IMG/VR virus record: IMGVR_UViG_3300048587_001103
Coordinates: 1-42,021 of that record
Source of the DNA: a virus
DNA length: 42,021 bases
Reading direction: 5' to 3' (one strand)
Of this stretch, positions 23,528-32,111 are shown piece by piece (within the stretch, counting starts at the first letter, position 1; each line of letters begins with the position of its first letter). A program made the position numbers and the translations under genes. The notes under the pieces are model-generated. The model was given only the letters and a program-made list of their open reading frames with translations, made no database searches and was not told the origin of the DNA.

Positions 23528-23851
23528 ATGAGCAGCCAGAAGAACAACACCAAGACCACCGGCGAGACGCTCGCCGAGATTGCCCGGACGCACCTGCACA
23601 TCGAGACGCTCGAGACGCAGCGGGCCGACCGCCTCGACTTCCACGACGTCTCGGTCTGGGGTGTCCGCGACGCCTTGACCGCCGCCTTCGACGCGGGCCA
23701 GGACCATGCCCAGCGCCGAGCCGCCAAGCGCAGCGCCGCCATGGACGAGGTCCTCGCCGCCGCCCAGGCCCTGCTCGACGCCCACGACAACCAGATGGTC
23801 ACCAGCGTCGAGTGGCGACGCCTGCGCCGCGCCGCCAAGGCCGCACGCTGA
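23528..23851 (+). CDS. DUF6900-like protein
   Basis: 107 residues. The segment ETLAEIARTHLHIETLETQ, then DFHDVSVWGVRDALTAAFDAG, is the signature I associate with DUF6900: a helix, the L-x-I-x-T-L-E-T-x-x-x-D-x-LDFHD turn and a WxxxxALxAAxxAG helix. The rest is an Arg/Ala-rich helix. The family is common on plasmids and phages, with unknown function. The leader AGGAGCACGCCATG is identical to that of the next gene, suggesting duplicated expression cassettes. Confidence 0.75.
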   Translation: MSSQKNNTKTTGETLAEIARTHLHIETLETQRADRLDFHDVSVWGVRDALTAAFDAGQDHAQRRAAKRSAAMDEVLAAAQALLDAHDNQMVTSVEWRRLRRAAKAAR

Positions 23852-23881
23852 ACCGCACGCACCACCCGCAAGGAGCACGCC

Positions 23882-24169
23882 ATGCAGACCAAACGGATCG
23901 AAATCGAAGGCCAGGCCGGCACGCTCACCATTGAGCGTGAGAGCCGCAACGGCAAGCGGAGCAAGACCATCCGCATCGACAGCATTCTCAGGAACCCCAC
24001 CCCCGGGGGCGACCAGCTCGCGTGGAAAACCTGGGAGATCGCGGCCCGCAGCGACGACACCACCATCATCAACCTGGCGGAAATCCTCCACCAACGCACC
24101 GAGGGTTTTCGGGGCACCAACAGCGACATCCACGCCTACGCGCAGGAGCTGTACCGCTTCACCGAGTGA
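23882..24169 (+). CDS. Hypothetical small phage protein
   Basis: 95 residues with AAGGAG before the ATG. The N-terminal half is a beta-hairpin set (KRIEIEGQAGTLTIERES, KTIRIDSILRNP), then WKTWEIAARSDDTTIINLAEILHQR and a Tyr-ending tail. The C-terminus forms a helix (DIHAYAQELYRFTE). No motif is recognised. It lies in the same + strand unit as the DUF6900 and HARE-HTH genes, which are probably early or plasmid-like accessory genes of the phage. Confidence 0.68.
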   Translation: MQTKRIEIEGQAGTLTIERESRNGKRSKTIRIDSILRNPTPGGDQLAWKTWEIAARSDDTTIINLAEILHQRTEGFRGTNSDIHAYAQELYRFTE

Positions 24170-24217
24170 AAACAACGAGGCCTGGCCAGCCCAAACACGG
24201 CCGCAGGAGATTGCACC

Positions 24218-24730
24218 ATGAAGAAGAACGAGATCACCATCGGCGGAACCTACCTGGCCAAGGTCAGCGACAAGGTCGTCCCGGTACGCATCGAAGCCGA
24301 GAGTCGCCACGGCGGGTGGGACGCCACCAACATGGCCACGAACAAGAAGGTCCGCATCAAGAGTGCCCAGCGTCTGCGCGGCGAAGTCAAGGCTGGCAAT
24401 AAGCCACAGGCTGAGAAGCCCGAGCCCGCCCAGCCCGAGGCCAGCGCCGCAGTGGCTGAGACGAAGGCCCGCAAGCCGCGCGACCCGGGCAAGACCAAGA
24501 AGGTCAGCCTGCTCGACGCCGCCGCCCAGGTCCTGGCCGAGTCCGCCGAGCCGATGAACGCCAAGCAGATGGTCGAGGCCGTCAGCGCCAAGGGCCTGTG
24601 GTCCAGCCCCAAGGGCAAGACGCCGCACGCCACCCTGTACGCGGCGATCCTCCGCGAGACCAGTACCAAGGGCGCGGAGGCCCGCTTCCGCAAAACCGAT
24701 CGCGGCCTCTTTGCCAGCGTGGCCAAGTAG
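24218..24730 (+). CDS. HARE-HTH domain protein
   Basis: 170 residues. The N-terminal 50 residues form a small beta domain ([22 protein letters not shown]...). A Lys/Pro/Ala/Glu-rich linker follows (about 60-95), then a C-terminal HARE-HTH winged helix: [20 protein letters not shown], then [29 protein letters not shown], and [18 protein letters not shown] domains link DNA-binding to restriction, chromatin and RNA polymerase factors. Here it may be a phage DNA-binding regulator. GCAGGAG lies before the ATG and a strong terminator follows the gene. Confidence 0.82.
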   Translation: MKKNEITIGGTYLAKVSDKVVPVRIEAESRHGGWDATNMATNKKVRIKSAQRLRGEVKAGNKPQAEKPEPAQPEASAAVAETKARKPRDPGKTKKVSLLDAAAQVLAESAEPMNAKQMVEAVSAKGLWSSPKGKTPHATLYAAILRETSTKGAEARFRKTDRGLFASVAK

Positions 24731-24766
24731 CGGCGATCGACACGGGTGTCCACCGCCGTCTTGCCG

Positions 24767-24796
24767 ACCCCAGCCGCAACATCGGCTGGGGTTTTG
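24767..24796 (+). terminator. Rho-independent terminator
   Basis: ACCCCAGCCG-CAACAT-CGGCTGGGGT (24767-24792), a 10-bp perfect stem with a 6-nt loop, followed by TTTTG. It separates the phage + strand genes from the MntA/HepT pair, so that pair must have its own promoter. Confidence 0.9.
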
Positions 24797-24878
24797 TCCT
24801 GATGGATTCTGACGCCGCCCTTGCGCGACCGCGGGTTCGTGAGGTACCATAGAACGGCGTCGCGTCGAGAGTTCAACC

Positions 24879-25169
24879 ATGGTCGCCATGACGGACATCC
24901 AGGCCCATCGGGACCAGATCCTGCAGCTAGCCCGCGCCCACGGTGCCCGCAATGTGCGAGTGTTTGGCTCCGTCGCCCGTGGGCAATCGGATGCGGCAAG
25001 CGACATCGACCTGCTCGTGGAAATGGCTCCGGACCGATCCTTGCTCGACCGCATCGCACTGATCCACGATCTGCAGGACTTGCTGGGCTGGCCGGTGGAT
25101 GTCATCAACGAACGTGCCCTGCATCGCGCCATTCGCGACAGGGTTCTGGCCGAGGCGGTCCAGCTATGA
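24879..25169 (+). CDS. mntA: MntA-like nucleotidyltransferase antitoxin
   Basis: 96 residues (a second in-frame ATG at 24888 could be the start). It has the exact antitoxin signature GS-x10-D-x-D: Gly30, Ser31, then Asp42 and Asp44, with a third acidic Asp74 in WPVDVI. In the type VII MntA/HepT system this minimal nucleotidyltransferase inactivates the HEPN toxin by adding AMP units to its tyrosine. The ATGA overlap with the following HEPN gene and the gene order fit. The pair is flanked by terminators and by convergent phage genes, a typical cargo insertion. Confidence 0.88.
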   Translation: MVAMTDIQAHRDQILQLARAHGARNVRVFGSVARGQSDAASDIDLLVEMAPDRSLLDRIALIHDLQDLLGWPVDVINERALHRAIRDRVLAEAVQL

Positions 25170-25501
25170 ACCGCGACCGGCACTTCCTCCTCCACATCCA
25201 GGAGTCGATCGCCAAGATCGATCGCTACACCCGCGAAGGCAAAGACGCGTTCATGGCTGACATCAAGACGCAGGACGCCGTCATTCGCAACTTCGAGATC
25301 ATCGGCGAGGCCACCAAGCGACTCTCGGCAACCGCCAAAGCGCAGCGCCCTGAAGTGCCCTGGCGAGACGTCGCCGGCTTGCGCGACATCCTGATCCACG
25401 ATTACGAGGGCGTGGATCACCTGGAAGTGTGGAACATCGTTGAACATCATCTGCCTCGCCTGCGTGAAGCCGTCAAGGCCCTGTTGGATCAGGTGAGTTG
25501 A
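25166..25501 (+). CDS. hepT: HepT-like HEPN toxin (DUF86)
   Basis: 111 residues; the ATG at 25166 overlaps the mntA stop. The helical bundle ends in the HEPN active site R-x4-H-x-Y: RDILIHDY, with Arg73, His78 and Tyr80. In HepT proteins Arg and His form an RNase centre, and the Tyr is the residue modified by MntA. The segment AVIRNFEIIGEATKRLS is the usual dimer helix of the family. The toxin would cut RNA when MntA is lost; no catalytic residue is missing, so the module looks active. Confidence 0.9.
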   Translation: MNRDRHFLLHIQESIAKIDRYTREGKDAFMADIKTQDAVIRNFEIIGEATKRLSATAKAQRPEVPWRDVAGLRDILIHDYEGVDHLEVWNIVEHHLPRLREAVKALLDQVS

Positions 25502-25545
25502 TCGGGAGTGACGGGTCGAGTGCGATGCCGACGGGCATGACTTGT

Positions 25546-26895
25546 TCACTCAGCGTCATTCGCTGCTTTCAAACGCTCGGCCTTCTTGCCGGTGAACTTT
25601 TCCCACCGCTGCACGATCACATCGCAGTACGCCTGGTCCAGCTCCATGAGGAACGCACGCCGGCCCGTCTGCTCGCAGCCGATCAGCGTCGAGCCGCTGC
25701 CGCCGAACAGATCGAGCACGTTCTCACCCGGCTTGCTCGAGTACTGAATCGCGCGCACCGCCAACTCGACGGGTTTCTCGGTGAGATGGACCATCGCCTG
25801 CGGGTTGACCTTCTTCACATGCCACAGGTCGGTGACGTTGTTGGGGCCGTAGAAATGGTGGCCCGCGCCTTCCTTCCAGCCAAAGTACGCCAGTTCAAAG
25901 GCTCCCATGAAATTTTTTCGCGTAAGTACTGGATGCTGCTTATCCCATACGATTCCCTGGCTGAAATACAGGCCGGACTTCTTCAGCGGCGCGGGGTAGT
26001 TGCCCAGGTTGGCGTAGCCGCCCCAGATGTAGAACGAGCCGCCGGGCTTGAGCACGCGCGAGGCGTTGCCGAACCAGTCGAGCAGCATCTGATCAAACGC
26101 CTCCTCGCTGACGAAGTCGTTCTCCAGTGGCCGGTCCTTGGCCCGCATTTTCTTGGTCGTCGCCGCCTTCTCACCCTGGCGCGCCACGTCGAAGGACTGG
26201 TGGTGCGTGCGCTTCTCGGCCTTGGCGAATGAGCTCTTGCCGGCGGCGATCGCGTTGTTGGATCGCGGCTCCACCTTGACGTTGTACGGTGGGTCCATGT
26301 TCACCAGGTCAATCACATTCACGCCGCCGGCGGCGAGGAGCCGATCGAGGTCGGCGACGCTGCCGCTGTTGCCGCACATGAGCCGGTGGTCGCCGAGCAC
26401 CCAGATGTCGCCGCGCTGCGTGATCGGATCGTCCGGCGGTTCGGGGATGGCGTCCGGATCGGTCAAACCCTCCTTGATGCCGGCAGCCTCGCTGAGCAGC
26501 TTGCCCAGTTCCTCGTCGTCGAAGCCGAGCACTTCCATGTCGTAGCCGCTGTCGCGGAGGTCGCTCAGCTCGATGGGCAGGATGGTCATGTCCCACTCGG
26601 CGATCTCGCCGGTCTTGTTGTCGGCGATGCGGTAGGCCCGCACCTTGTCCGGCGGCAGATCGGTCGCGACGTGGACGGGCACCTTGGCCAGGCCCAGCTT
26701 CTTGGCCGCCTTCCAGCGCGTGTGCCCGACGATGATGACGCCCTCGGCGTCCACCACGATGGGCTGGCGGAACCCGAACTCCCTCAGGCTGGCCGCCACC
26801 GCATCGACCGCGCCGTCATTGAGGCGGGGATTCTTCTCGTAGGGCTTGATGGCATCGATGGGGCGAAGCTCAACGTCAAAGGTGCTGATGGTCAT
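25546..26895 (-). CDS. ParB-like / DNA (N6- or N4-) methyltransferase fusion
   Basis: 449 residues from the ATG at 26895 (GGAG upstream; the frame is open to 26961). The N-terminal ParB/sulfiredoxin-like domain (about 1-95) has PYEKNPRLND, FRQPIVVDAEG and IIVGHTRWKAAKKLG. The methyltransferase domain (about 165-449) has DPPY (201-204) before the AdoMet motif DLFGGSGST (396-404), the beta-class order for N4-cytosine or N6-adenine enzymes. No cognate endonuclease is seen, so it is probably an orphan phage enzyme protecting DNA or timing replication. It is the last gene of the early block and converges on hepT. Confidence 0.9.
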   Translation of the reverse strand: MTISTFDVELRPIDAIKPYEKNPRLNDGAVDAVAASLREFGFRQPIVVDAEGVIIVGHTRWKAAKKLGLAKVPVHVATDLPPDKVRAYRIADNKTGEIAEWDMTILPIELSDLRDSGYDMEVLGFDDEELGKLLSEAAGIKEGLTDPDAIPEPPDDPITQRGDIWVLGDHRLMCGNSGSVADLDRLLAAGGVNVIDLVNMDPPYNVKVEPRSNNAIAAGKSSFAKAEKRTHHQSFDVARQGEKAATTKKMRAKDRPLENDFVSEEAFDQMLLDWFGNASRVLKPGGSFYIWGGYANLGNYPAPLKKSGLYFSQGIVWDKQHPVLTRKNFMGAFELAYFGWKEGAGHHFYGPNNVTDLWHVKKVNPQAMVHLTEKPVELAVRAIQYSSKPGENVLDLFGGSGSTLIGCEQTGRRAFLMELDQAYCDVIVQRWEKFTGKKAERLKAANDAE

Positions 26896-27411
26896 GGAAG
26901 CATCTCCGCTTGGAAGGAAGTCGACTCTGGAAAATCGGACAGCGCAAACCAACTCTGTCATCCGTCGTGATGGTTCCCGCCGCGATCAGGAGCAACCGTC
27001 TTCGGGAAGTACCTATTGGCCCAGCCCATCCGCCTCAGTTCCCCACTGCCAGACTGGCGGCTTGTGGACAACTCATGGCCTCGCCCACGTTCGCCCCCGT
27101 GGCCCAGGACGTGGCGTGGTAGCCCTGCACCACCACGGCTACCCGGTGGCGACGTGGACCAACGTCGGCCCTCCCGTGGGGCCACGACGCAGGCCACCGC
27201 GACTTCTTTCCCTCTTTCACCCCCACCTCACACACACACATAAATACGCGCGGGCGGGCGTCGCGCGAGGGGGTAAGGGTGAAAGGGAGAAAGAAGGAGA
27301 GAGAGTTGTTGTTTTCCTTTATATTCATGGCTTTTTCACGTCCAACTTCTTTCACCCCCATCCCGTGAAAGAAGGGTGAAGGATGGTGAAGAATGGGTGG
27401 GTTGCAGGCCA
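26896..27411. other. Long intergenic region with repeats
   Basis: About 515 bp without a convincing gene. It holds a CA-dinucleotide run (27229-27240), a purine-rich GA run (27281-27303), an AT-richer patch (27309-27330) and the GGGGGTGAAAGA repeats listed separately. Frames across it, for example one beginning at 27415 on the minus strand, give low-complexity peptides. Base composition and repeats fit an origin or operator region between replication genes and the methyltransferase gene. Confidence 0.6.
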
Positions 27412-27426
27412 TCATCTTTCACCCCC
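27213..27426. repeat. Iteron-like cluster TCTTTCACCCCC
   Basis: Three perfect 12-mers TCTTTCACCCCC at 27213-27224, 27348-27359 and 27415-27426. There are inverted GGGTGAAAG copies at 27277-27285 and a related one near 27365, plus a 10-bp palindrome, CTTCTTTCAC-N9-GTGAAAGAAG (27346-27374). The third copy overlaps the end of the primase gene. Spacing is irregular. This could be a replication-protein binding array or operators. Confidence 0.65.
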
Positions 27427-29856
27427 CGTGCTTGTTTCACCGGCTTCTTTCACCGCCTCGGCCAGCCGGTAGGCCCGCATGCTGCGACCGGGGGTGGACA
27501 CCGTCACCACCTCGATGTCGCCCTGCTGGATCAGCGTCTCGATCAGCACGGTGAACGCCTTGGCATCCAGCTTCATCCGCTTGAGCAGCACGCTGTGCGT
27601 CAGTACATGGCCGGCGGCGCTGCGCAGCTTCTCGATCGCCTTGAGGCACTCGGCGTGGAACGGATTTTCCGCGACATGGCCGGCCGCCATGAACAGCATG
27701 CGGCGGGTCTGGTGCATGACGAATCGCGACGCCCATTGGACGGCCGCCAGGCCGATGTGTGGCGACCGATGGTCCTCGCTGATGGCGTAAAGCAGTGCCA
27801 GCTTGCGGATCTGCTCACTGACGCGACCCCACACCGTGGTGCCGACCGGATCGCTTCTGCTTTCAGCCGCGGTGTACTCGATCTCGGCCTGCCTGCGCGT
27901 CTCGATCAGCAGGCACCTGGCCCCATCGCTGTGCTCGACCACGGTGGGCGTCGGATGCCAATCCTGAAGGTTGCCCGTGCCGGGTCGGTAGTCGGCCCAC
28001 CACCTGGCCGTCGCCAGGACTCGCGGCGGCAAGTCGCCGATGCGCGGCTCCTGGCCCTCGGGTCGCGGCCCCGACTCAAGGATGATCATGCGGGCGAAGA
28101 ATCCGTTGGTGAGCATCCGCTCGCTGAGCGCCTGGTAGTAGCGATTGGGGATGGCCGTGCCGTAAAGCACGAGACAGGGCTGGTCGATCACGCCGGGCGG
28201 TTTCGCGGGGCCGCCGGGAGTGGACGTGCTGGCCTTGCGGCGCATGGGGTAGACGCTGTTGGCCGACGAGTACATCGTCAGCATCGTGCCCATGATCGCT
28301 TCGTGCCGGGCGTCCTTGGCCTTGTTGATCGACTCGAGCATGCCGTCGATCTCGTCGGTCTGGAACAGCATGGCCGGCGTCTGGAAAAGCGCGTCCTGCA
28401 ACCCTTCGCCACTGGCGAAGTGCAGACCCAGGCAGTCGGCCATGCCCACGGCGTGGAGCACGTCGGTGTTGACCTTGCGCGACTGGTCCTTGCCGGCGCT
28501 CGAGTGCGCCAGGCCCAGCAGGTAGATGTTGGTGCGGTTGTCGCCTGGATCGCGGACCTTGCGGCCTGCCAGCACCGCCTGCAGCGCCAGGGCTCCGGCG
28601 AAGGCCATGACCGGGTTGGGGTACGGCGCGATGGTCAGTGTGTGGTCCATGACCTCGCTCACGAAGCCCGGCACCCGCAGCATTTCGATGGGCAGCGGCC
28701 CGGGGTCCTCGGGTGCAAGAGTCACCGACACCTGTGCGGTTTGTTCACCGCACAGCGTTACGAGGTGGCCACTTTCGCGGTTGTGCGACGCACAATCGGC
28801 CTGTGCGGCGGGCATTTTCACCATGGCCGAGATGTCCACGCCATCAGCCAGAGAGCACGCAAACGTGCCGCCATGGCCCAGCTGCGAAAGCGTGCTGGCG
28901 GAGTATGCCCAGTCCCCGTCGTGTTCGAGCATGGTGTAGACCGCGAACGGCGAATACGCTCGGTTAGGCTCGAACGGGGCGGCGTTGGCGCTGAAGACGT
29001 AGAAAACGCGATGCTTCAGGGTTGCTGACCAGCCGTGGTTCTTCCCCGGGCGACGCCAGTACTCGTTCTCACCAGGTTTGGCCAGCGCCCATCCGTGCTG
29101 TTCAAGCAACCTTCGCACATCTCCGCGGTGGTTGTAGTCATCGCCAGGCCTGTCGGCGCTCTCTGGCGAACCATGGACGGTGTGCGACGAGTGCAACGCC
29201 AGTTCGCCGGGTGCAGCCGCTGACTCTGACATCGGGCCGATGTCGCCGCTGTGCGACGCACAGTTGGGCCCATTGATGACCGGCGGCACATACTCATTCA
29301 GATCCCACGCGGTCTGAAGCAACAGATCACGCTCGGTCTCCGTCAGGACCGGCAAGTTGGCATAGTCGCCGTGGGCCAGCATGTAACCCTGGGTCGGGGC
29401 GCACAGGAACAGCCCACCTTCGCCGCGGGTTTCGATCAGGGTCTTGATCTGGTCGCCCACCTTGCGCTGGGCCAGTTTCAGATTCCCGCTGATCGGCACG
29501 TGGCAACGGTAGGTCACATGCATGCCGCCGGCGGGCGTGGTCTCCACGACCAGTCGCTCACGCAGTTCCAGTGGGATGCGGTCCCACCAGGCCTCGAACC
29601 GGTCGCCACCGGCGTCGAAGTCGATCATCTCAGCATTGCCGGATACTGATCCGCAAAGAATGCAGATCCCGTCGGGTTGACGGGCCATCCAGGCCGAGAG
29701 CTCCGCCTGGGAGGGCAGTCGCTTCTGATAGCGCTTCCACGAGCCGACCGCCGGCCGCTTCTCCAGCCGCTTGGCGGGCAGAACACACAGGCCAGTGGCC
29801 ATGTACTCGCTGGCACACACCTGCAGCAGGTTGGCATCTCGTACAATTTCAGTCAT
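27412..29856 (-). CDS. Bifunctional primase-polymerase / DUF3987 helicase-like protein
   Basis: 814 residues. The N-terminal Prim-Pol domain (about 10-190) shows CVLPAKRLEKRPAVGSW, the catalytic pair IDFD (Asp79, Asp81), GGMHVTYR with His113 and LIETRGEGGLF. After a linker comes a DUF3987 ATPase domain (about 395-700) with Walker A around LAHSSAGKDQS (450-459) and an acidic Walker B-like FQTDEID. Such fusions prime and unwind DNA in phages and plasmids. The ATG at 29856 overlaps the start codon of the divergent + strand gene (CATG), so the two genes share a promoter zone lying inside each other's coding region. Confidence 0.88.
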   Translation of the reverse strand: MTEIVRDANLLQVCASEYMATGLCVLPAKRLEKRPAVGSWKRYQKRLPSQAELSAWMARQPDGICILCGSVSGNAEMIDFDAGGDRFEAWWDRIPLELRERLVVETTPAGGMHVTYRCHVPISGNLKLAQRKVGDQIKTLIETRGEGGLFLCAPTQGYMLAHGDYANLPVLTETERDLLLQTAWDLNEYVPPVINGPNCASHSGDIGPMSESAAAPGELALHSSHTVHGSPESADRPGDDYNHRGDVRRLLEQHGWALAKPGENEYWRRPGKNHGWSATLKHRVFYVFSANAAPFEPNRAYSPFAVYTMLEHDGDWAYSASTLSQLGHGGTFACSLADGVDISAMVKMPAAQADCASHNRESGHLVTLCGEQTAQVSVTLAPEDPGPLPIEMLRVPGFVSEVMDHTLTIAPYPNPVMAFAGALALQAVLAGRKVRDPGDNRTNIYLLGLAHSSAGKDQSRKVNTDVLHAVGMADCLGLHFASGEGLQDALFQTPAMLFQTDEIDGMLESINKAKDARHEAIMGTMLTMYSSANSVYPMRRKASTSTPGGPAKPPGVIDQPCLVLYGTAIPNRYYQALSERMLTNGFFARMIILESGPRPEGQEPRIGDLPPRVLATARWWADYRPGTGNLQDWHPTPTVVEHSDGARCLLIETRRQAEIEYTAAESRSDPVGTTVWGRVSEQIRKLALLYAISEDHRSPHIGLAAVQWASRFVMHQTRRMLFMAAGHVAENPFHAECLKAIEKLRSAAGHVLTHSVLLKRMKLDAKAFTVLIETLIQQGDIEVVTVSTPGRSMRAYRLAEAVKEAGETSTGGER

Positions 29857-30298
29857 GACAGGTTCCGCACCAGCTCGACATCCCAGCGATAGCTCTGAGC
29901 AGCGGGCCGCTGAAGCCCTGATCCTTGAGGCTCTGTCGCGGCAGTTGGGGCAGCCACTCGATCACAAGCTGACAGTCGAGGCAGGCGTAAAGCTCGACGG
30001 GTTCTGTGATGGCACGACTCCGATCTGCGTTGAGGTTTGGGCGCATCAAGGTTCGGCCAAGGGCGGGCAGCCAGCGAAGGTGATGAAGGACATGTGCAAG
30101 CTCCTGCTCGCCGAGCGCCTGCTGGAGCGACCCTGTCGGAAGGTCATTGCCGTGTGCGATCCCCAGGCACTCGCTTTCATGCAGAGCTCCTGGACTGGCA
30201 TGTTCGCCAGAGAGTTCGGCATCGAGACCATCTGCGTGGCGATCGATCCCACTATCTGCAACGCCGTCGCTCAAGCCCAGAAGCGACAATGGCGCTGA
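29855..30298 (+). CDS. Nuclease-like protein, opposite strand
   Basis: 147 residues, reading against the surrounding early genes. Start ATG 29855 shares CATG with the primase start. A helix (EQRAAEALILEALSRQLG) precedes strands LTVEAGVKLDGFCDG and ICVEVWAHQG with an acidic residue in each, then a helix with Lys and a strand ERPCRKVIAVCD, an arrangement like a PD-(D/E)xK fold (Asp, then Glu-x-Trp; the usual Lys is not obvious). It ends 1 bp before the converging helicase stop. No Shine-Dalgarno is seen. Function uncertain: nuclease-like or a small DNA-binding protein. Confidence 0.65.
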   Translation: MTGSAPARHPSDSSEQRAAEALILEALSRQLGQPLDHKLTVEAGVKLDGFCDGTTPICVEVWAHQGSAKGGQPAKVMKDMCKLLLAERLLERPCRKVIAVCDPQALAFMQSSWTGMFAREFGIETICVAIDPTICNAVAQAQKRQWR

Positions 30299-30299
30299 C

Positions 30300-32021
30300 C
30301 TAGAACGGCACCTCATCATCGGGAATAGGCAGTGCATCCGGCTCACCGCCGGCCAGATCACCGGCGTGGACAGCCGCGGGTCTTGCCCCCAGTTGGTGGT
30401 GGACGATGCGGTCGTACTTCTCGCCGCTGACGTGGCGAATGGTAATGCTCAACGTGGTAGCCAGCGCACCAGCCTCGGCCAGTGCAACGGCGTCCTCGGC
30501 GTCCGTGGGGCACGGCTCGAACGACCGGGCCCGCCACCAGGCCTCGGCTTTCTGCCGGGCGTAGCTGCCCGGCGGATGCTCGATGCAGACCCACTCGCTG
30601 TGGTGGTCATTCAGGCCCACGCGGTAGTCCACGCGAAGCGTGCGAGGGTGGCCCTCAGGTGCGTCGCGCTTCACGTGCACCGAGTAGTAGACGTCGTCCA
30701 CGTCGTACTCGATCTCAGTCACCTCGCCGGACAGGACGCCCGCCGTACTGGCTTCACGCTCGTGCTGCTCACGCCGTGGTGGCGGGAACTCATGGCCGCA
30801 TTCCGGGCAGGTGGTGTAGGCCGCGTGGATGACGGCATGGCACTGCGGACATTCCTTGGCCGGTGGCTCGCCTCCCCCGGAAACCCGATCCGTCACCTGC
30901 AGGGCATCCACCGGGCCGTGGCGCAGGATGTTGCCGCCGAAGTCCAGGACCAGGCAATTCTGCTTCGACGGGTGCAGGCGGAAGCCACGTCCCACCATCT
31001 GGTAGTACAAGCCCGGCGAGTTGGTCGGACGCAGCAGGGCCACGCAGTCGATGTTGGGTGCGTCGAAGCCGGTGGTCAGCACGTTCACATTGACCAAAAA
31101 CTTCAGATTTCCAGCCCTGAACCGCTCCAGTGTCTGGGCCCGGTCGAACGGCAGGGTGTCGCCGCAGACGAATCCGCACTCGTGCCCGGCGGCCTGCAGC
31201 ACGCGCTGCACATGCTCGGCATGTTTGACGCCGGCGGCGAAGATCAGCACTGAGTGTCGGTCGCGCGTCTGCTCGATGATCTCGTAGCAGGCCGACTGCA
31301 CCAGGGCGTCGTCGTCCATCAAGGCCTCGACCTCGCCGGCGATGAATTCGCCGCCTCGCAGGTGAAGTCCCGAGGTGTCAGCCTTGCGCCGGCCCGCCTT
31401 GCTCTTGAGCGGGCAGAGGTAGCCCTGCACGATCAATTCACGCACGCCGACCTCGTAGCACACGTGGTTGAGCAGCCCCCCGGAAGAGCAGATCGTGCCC
31501 GTGGTCATGCGGTACGGCGTGGCCGTCAGACCCACCAGCCGCACGTTGGGGTTCACCACCCGGGCTTCGTCCAGGAACGTGCGGTACATGCCCTCGCCGT
31601 CTGGGGGCAGCATGTGGGCTTCATCGATCAGGATCAGGTCGAAGCGGTCGAGTTCGGCCGCCCGCTTGTAGACCGACTGGATGCCCGCCACGATGATCGG
31701 GTGATCGGTGTCTCGGCTGCGCAGCCCCGCGGAATAGACGCCGATGCGGTTCCACAGGTCCGGGGCCATGGCGTGCAGCTTGTCCACGGCCTGTTCGAGC
31801 AGCTCCTTGACGTGGGCCAGAATGAGAATGCGGCCGGCCCACTGCGTGGCCGTGTCGCGCGAGATGGCGGCCATGACCGGCGTCTTGCCCGACGCGGTTG
31901 GCAAGACCACGCACGGATTGTCATCACGCGTGCGCAGGTGCTGGTAGACCGCCGCCATGGCCTCGGCCTGGTACGGGCGCAGGGTGATCCGCTCTGATGC
32001 ACTTGTGGCAGATTGCATCAT
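30300..32021 (-). CDS. SF2 DEAD/DEAH helicase with zinc ribbon
   Basis: About 573 residues from the ATG at 32021; the frame is open to 32078. Motifs in order: LRPYQAEAM (Q-like), Walker A LPTASGKTPVM, DEAH (LIDEAHML), LTATPYR, then helicase C with IFAAGVKHAEHV, TTGFDAPNID and QMVGRGFRLHPSK. After it a CPQC...CPEC zinc ribbon and a C-terminal domain with DVDDVYYSVHVKRD and WVCIEHPPGSYARQKAE follow. It belongs to the SSL2/UvrB-like group used by phages for replication or recombination. No Shine-Dalgarno decides the start. Neighbours are primase on one side and, across a + strand toxin-antitoxin pair, phosphoesterase. Confidence 0.9.
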   Translation of the reverse strand: MMQSATSASERITLRPYQAEAMAAVYQHLRTRDDNPCVVLPTASGKTPVMAAISRDTATQWAGRILILAHVKELLEQAVDKLHAMAPDLWNRIGVYSAGLRSRDTDHPIIVAGIQSVYKRAAELDRFDLILIDEAHMLPPDGEGMYRTFLDEARVVNPNVRLVGLTATPYRMTTGTICSSGGLLNHVCYEVGVRELIVQGYLCPLKSKAGRRKADTSGLHLRGGEFIAGEVEALMDDDALVQSACYEIIEQTRDRHSVLIFAAGVKHAEHVQRVLQAAGHECGFVCGDTLPFDRAQTLERFRAGNLKFLVNVNVLTTGFDAPNIDCVALLRPTNSPGLYYQMVGRGFRLHPSKQNCLVLDFGGNILRHGPVDALQVTDRVSGGGEPPAKECPQCHAVIHAAYTTCPECGHEFPPPRREQHEREASTAGVLSGEVTEIEYDVDDVYYSVHVKRDAPEGHPRTLRVDYRVGLNDHHSEWVCIEHPPGSYARQKAEAWWRARSFEPCPTDAEDAVALAEAGALATTLSITIRHVSGEKYDRIVHHQLGARPAAVHAGDLAGGEPDALPIPDDEVPF

Positions 32022-32050
32022 CGTGCCACCGCCTGTCCCGAAGACAAATC

Positions 32051-32079
32051 TTGCCTCTGGCATCGCCCATACGTACAAT
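32051..32079 (+). promoter_or_regulatory. Sigma-70 promoter of the DUF6364/PIN pair
   Basis: TTGCCT (32051-32056), 17-bp spacer, TACAAT (32074-32079), giving a start near 32086, with CAGGAG at 32099-32104 and ATG at 32112. It gives the toxin-antitoxin pair its own promoter, overlapping the upstream end of the divergent helicase gene. Confidence 0.8.
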
Positions 32080-32111
32080 TACGCAACAAGTACACGTGCA
32101 GGAGCGGTGCC

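Noticed and set aside
23258-25549. 763-codon open frame on the - strand
   Set aside because: Antisense to the small phage genes and to MntA/HepT, all of which have ribosome sites and family motifs.
27229-27240. CRISPR-like or microsatellite array
   Set aside because: Only a short CA run; no spaced repeats of CRISPR length anywhere in the window.
27035-27415. 126-codon frame on the - strand beginning with ATG that overlaps the primase stop
   Set aside because: The coupling-like TGATG is tempting, but the peptide is made of translated repeats and low-complexity runs; treated as noncoding.
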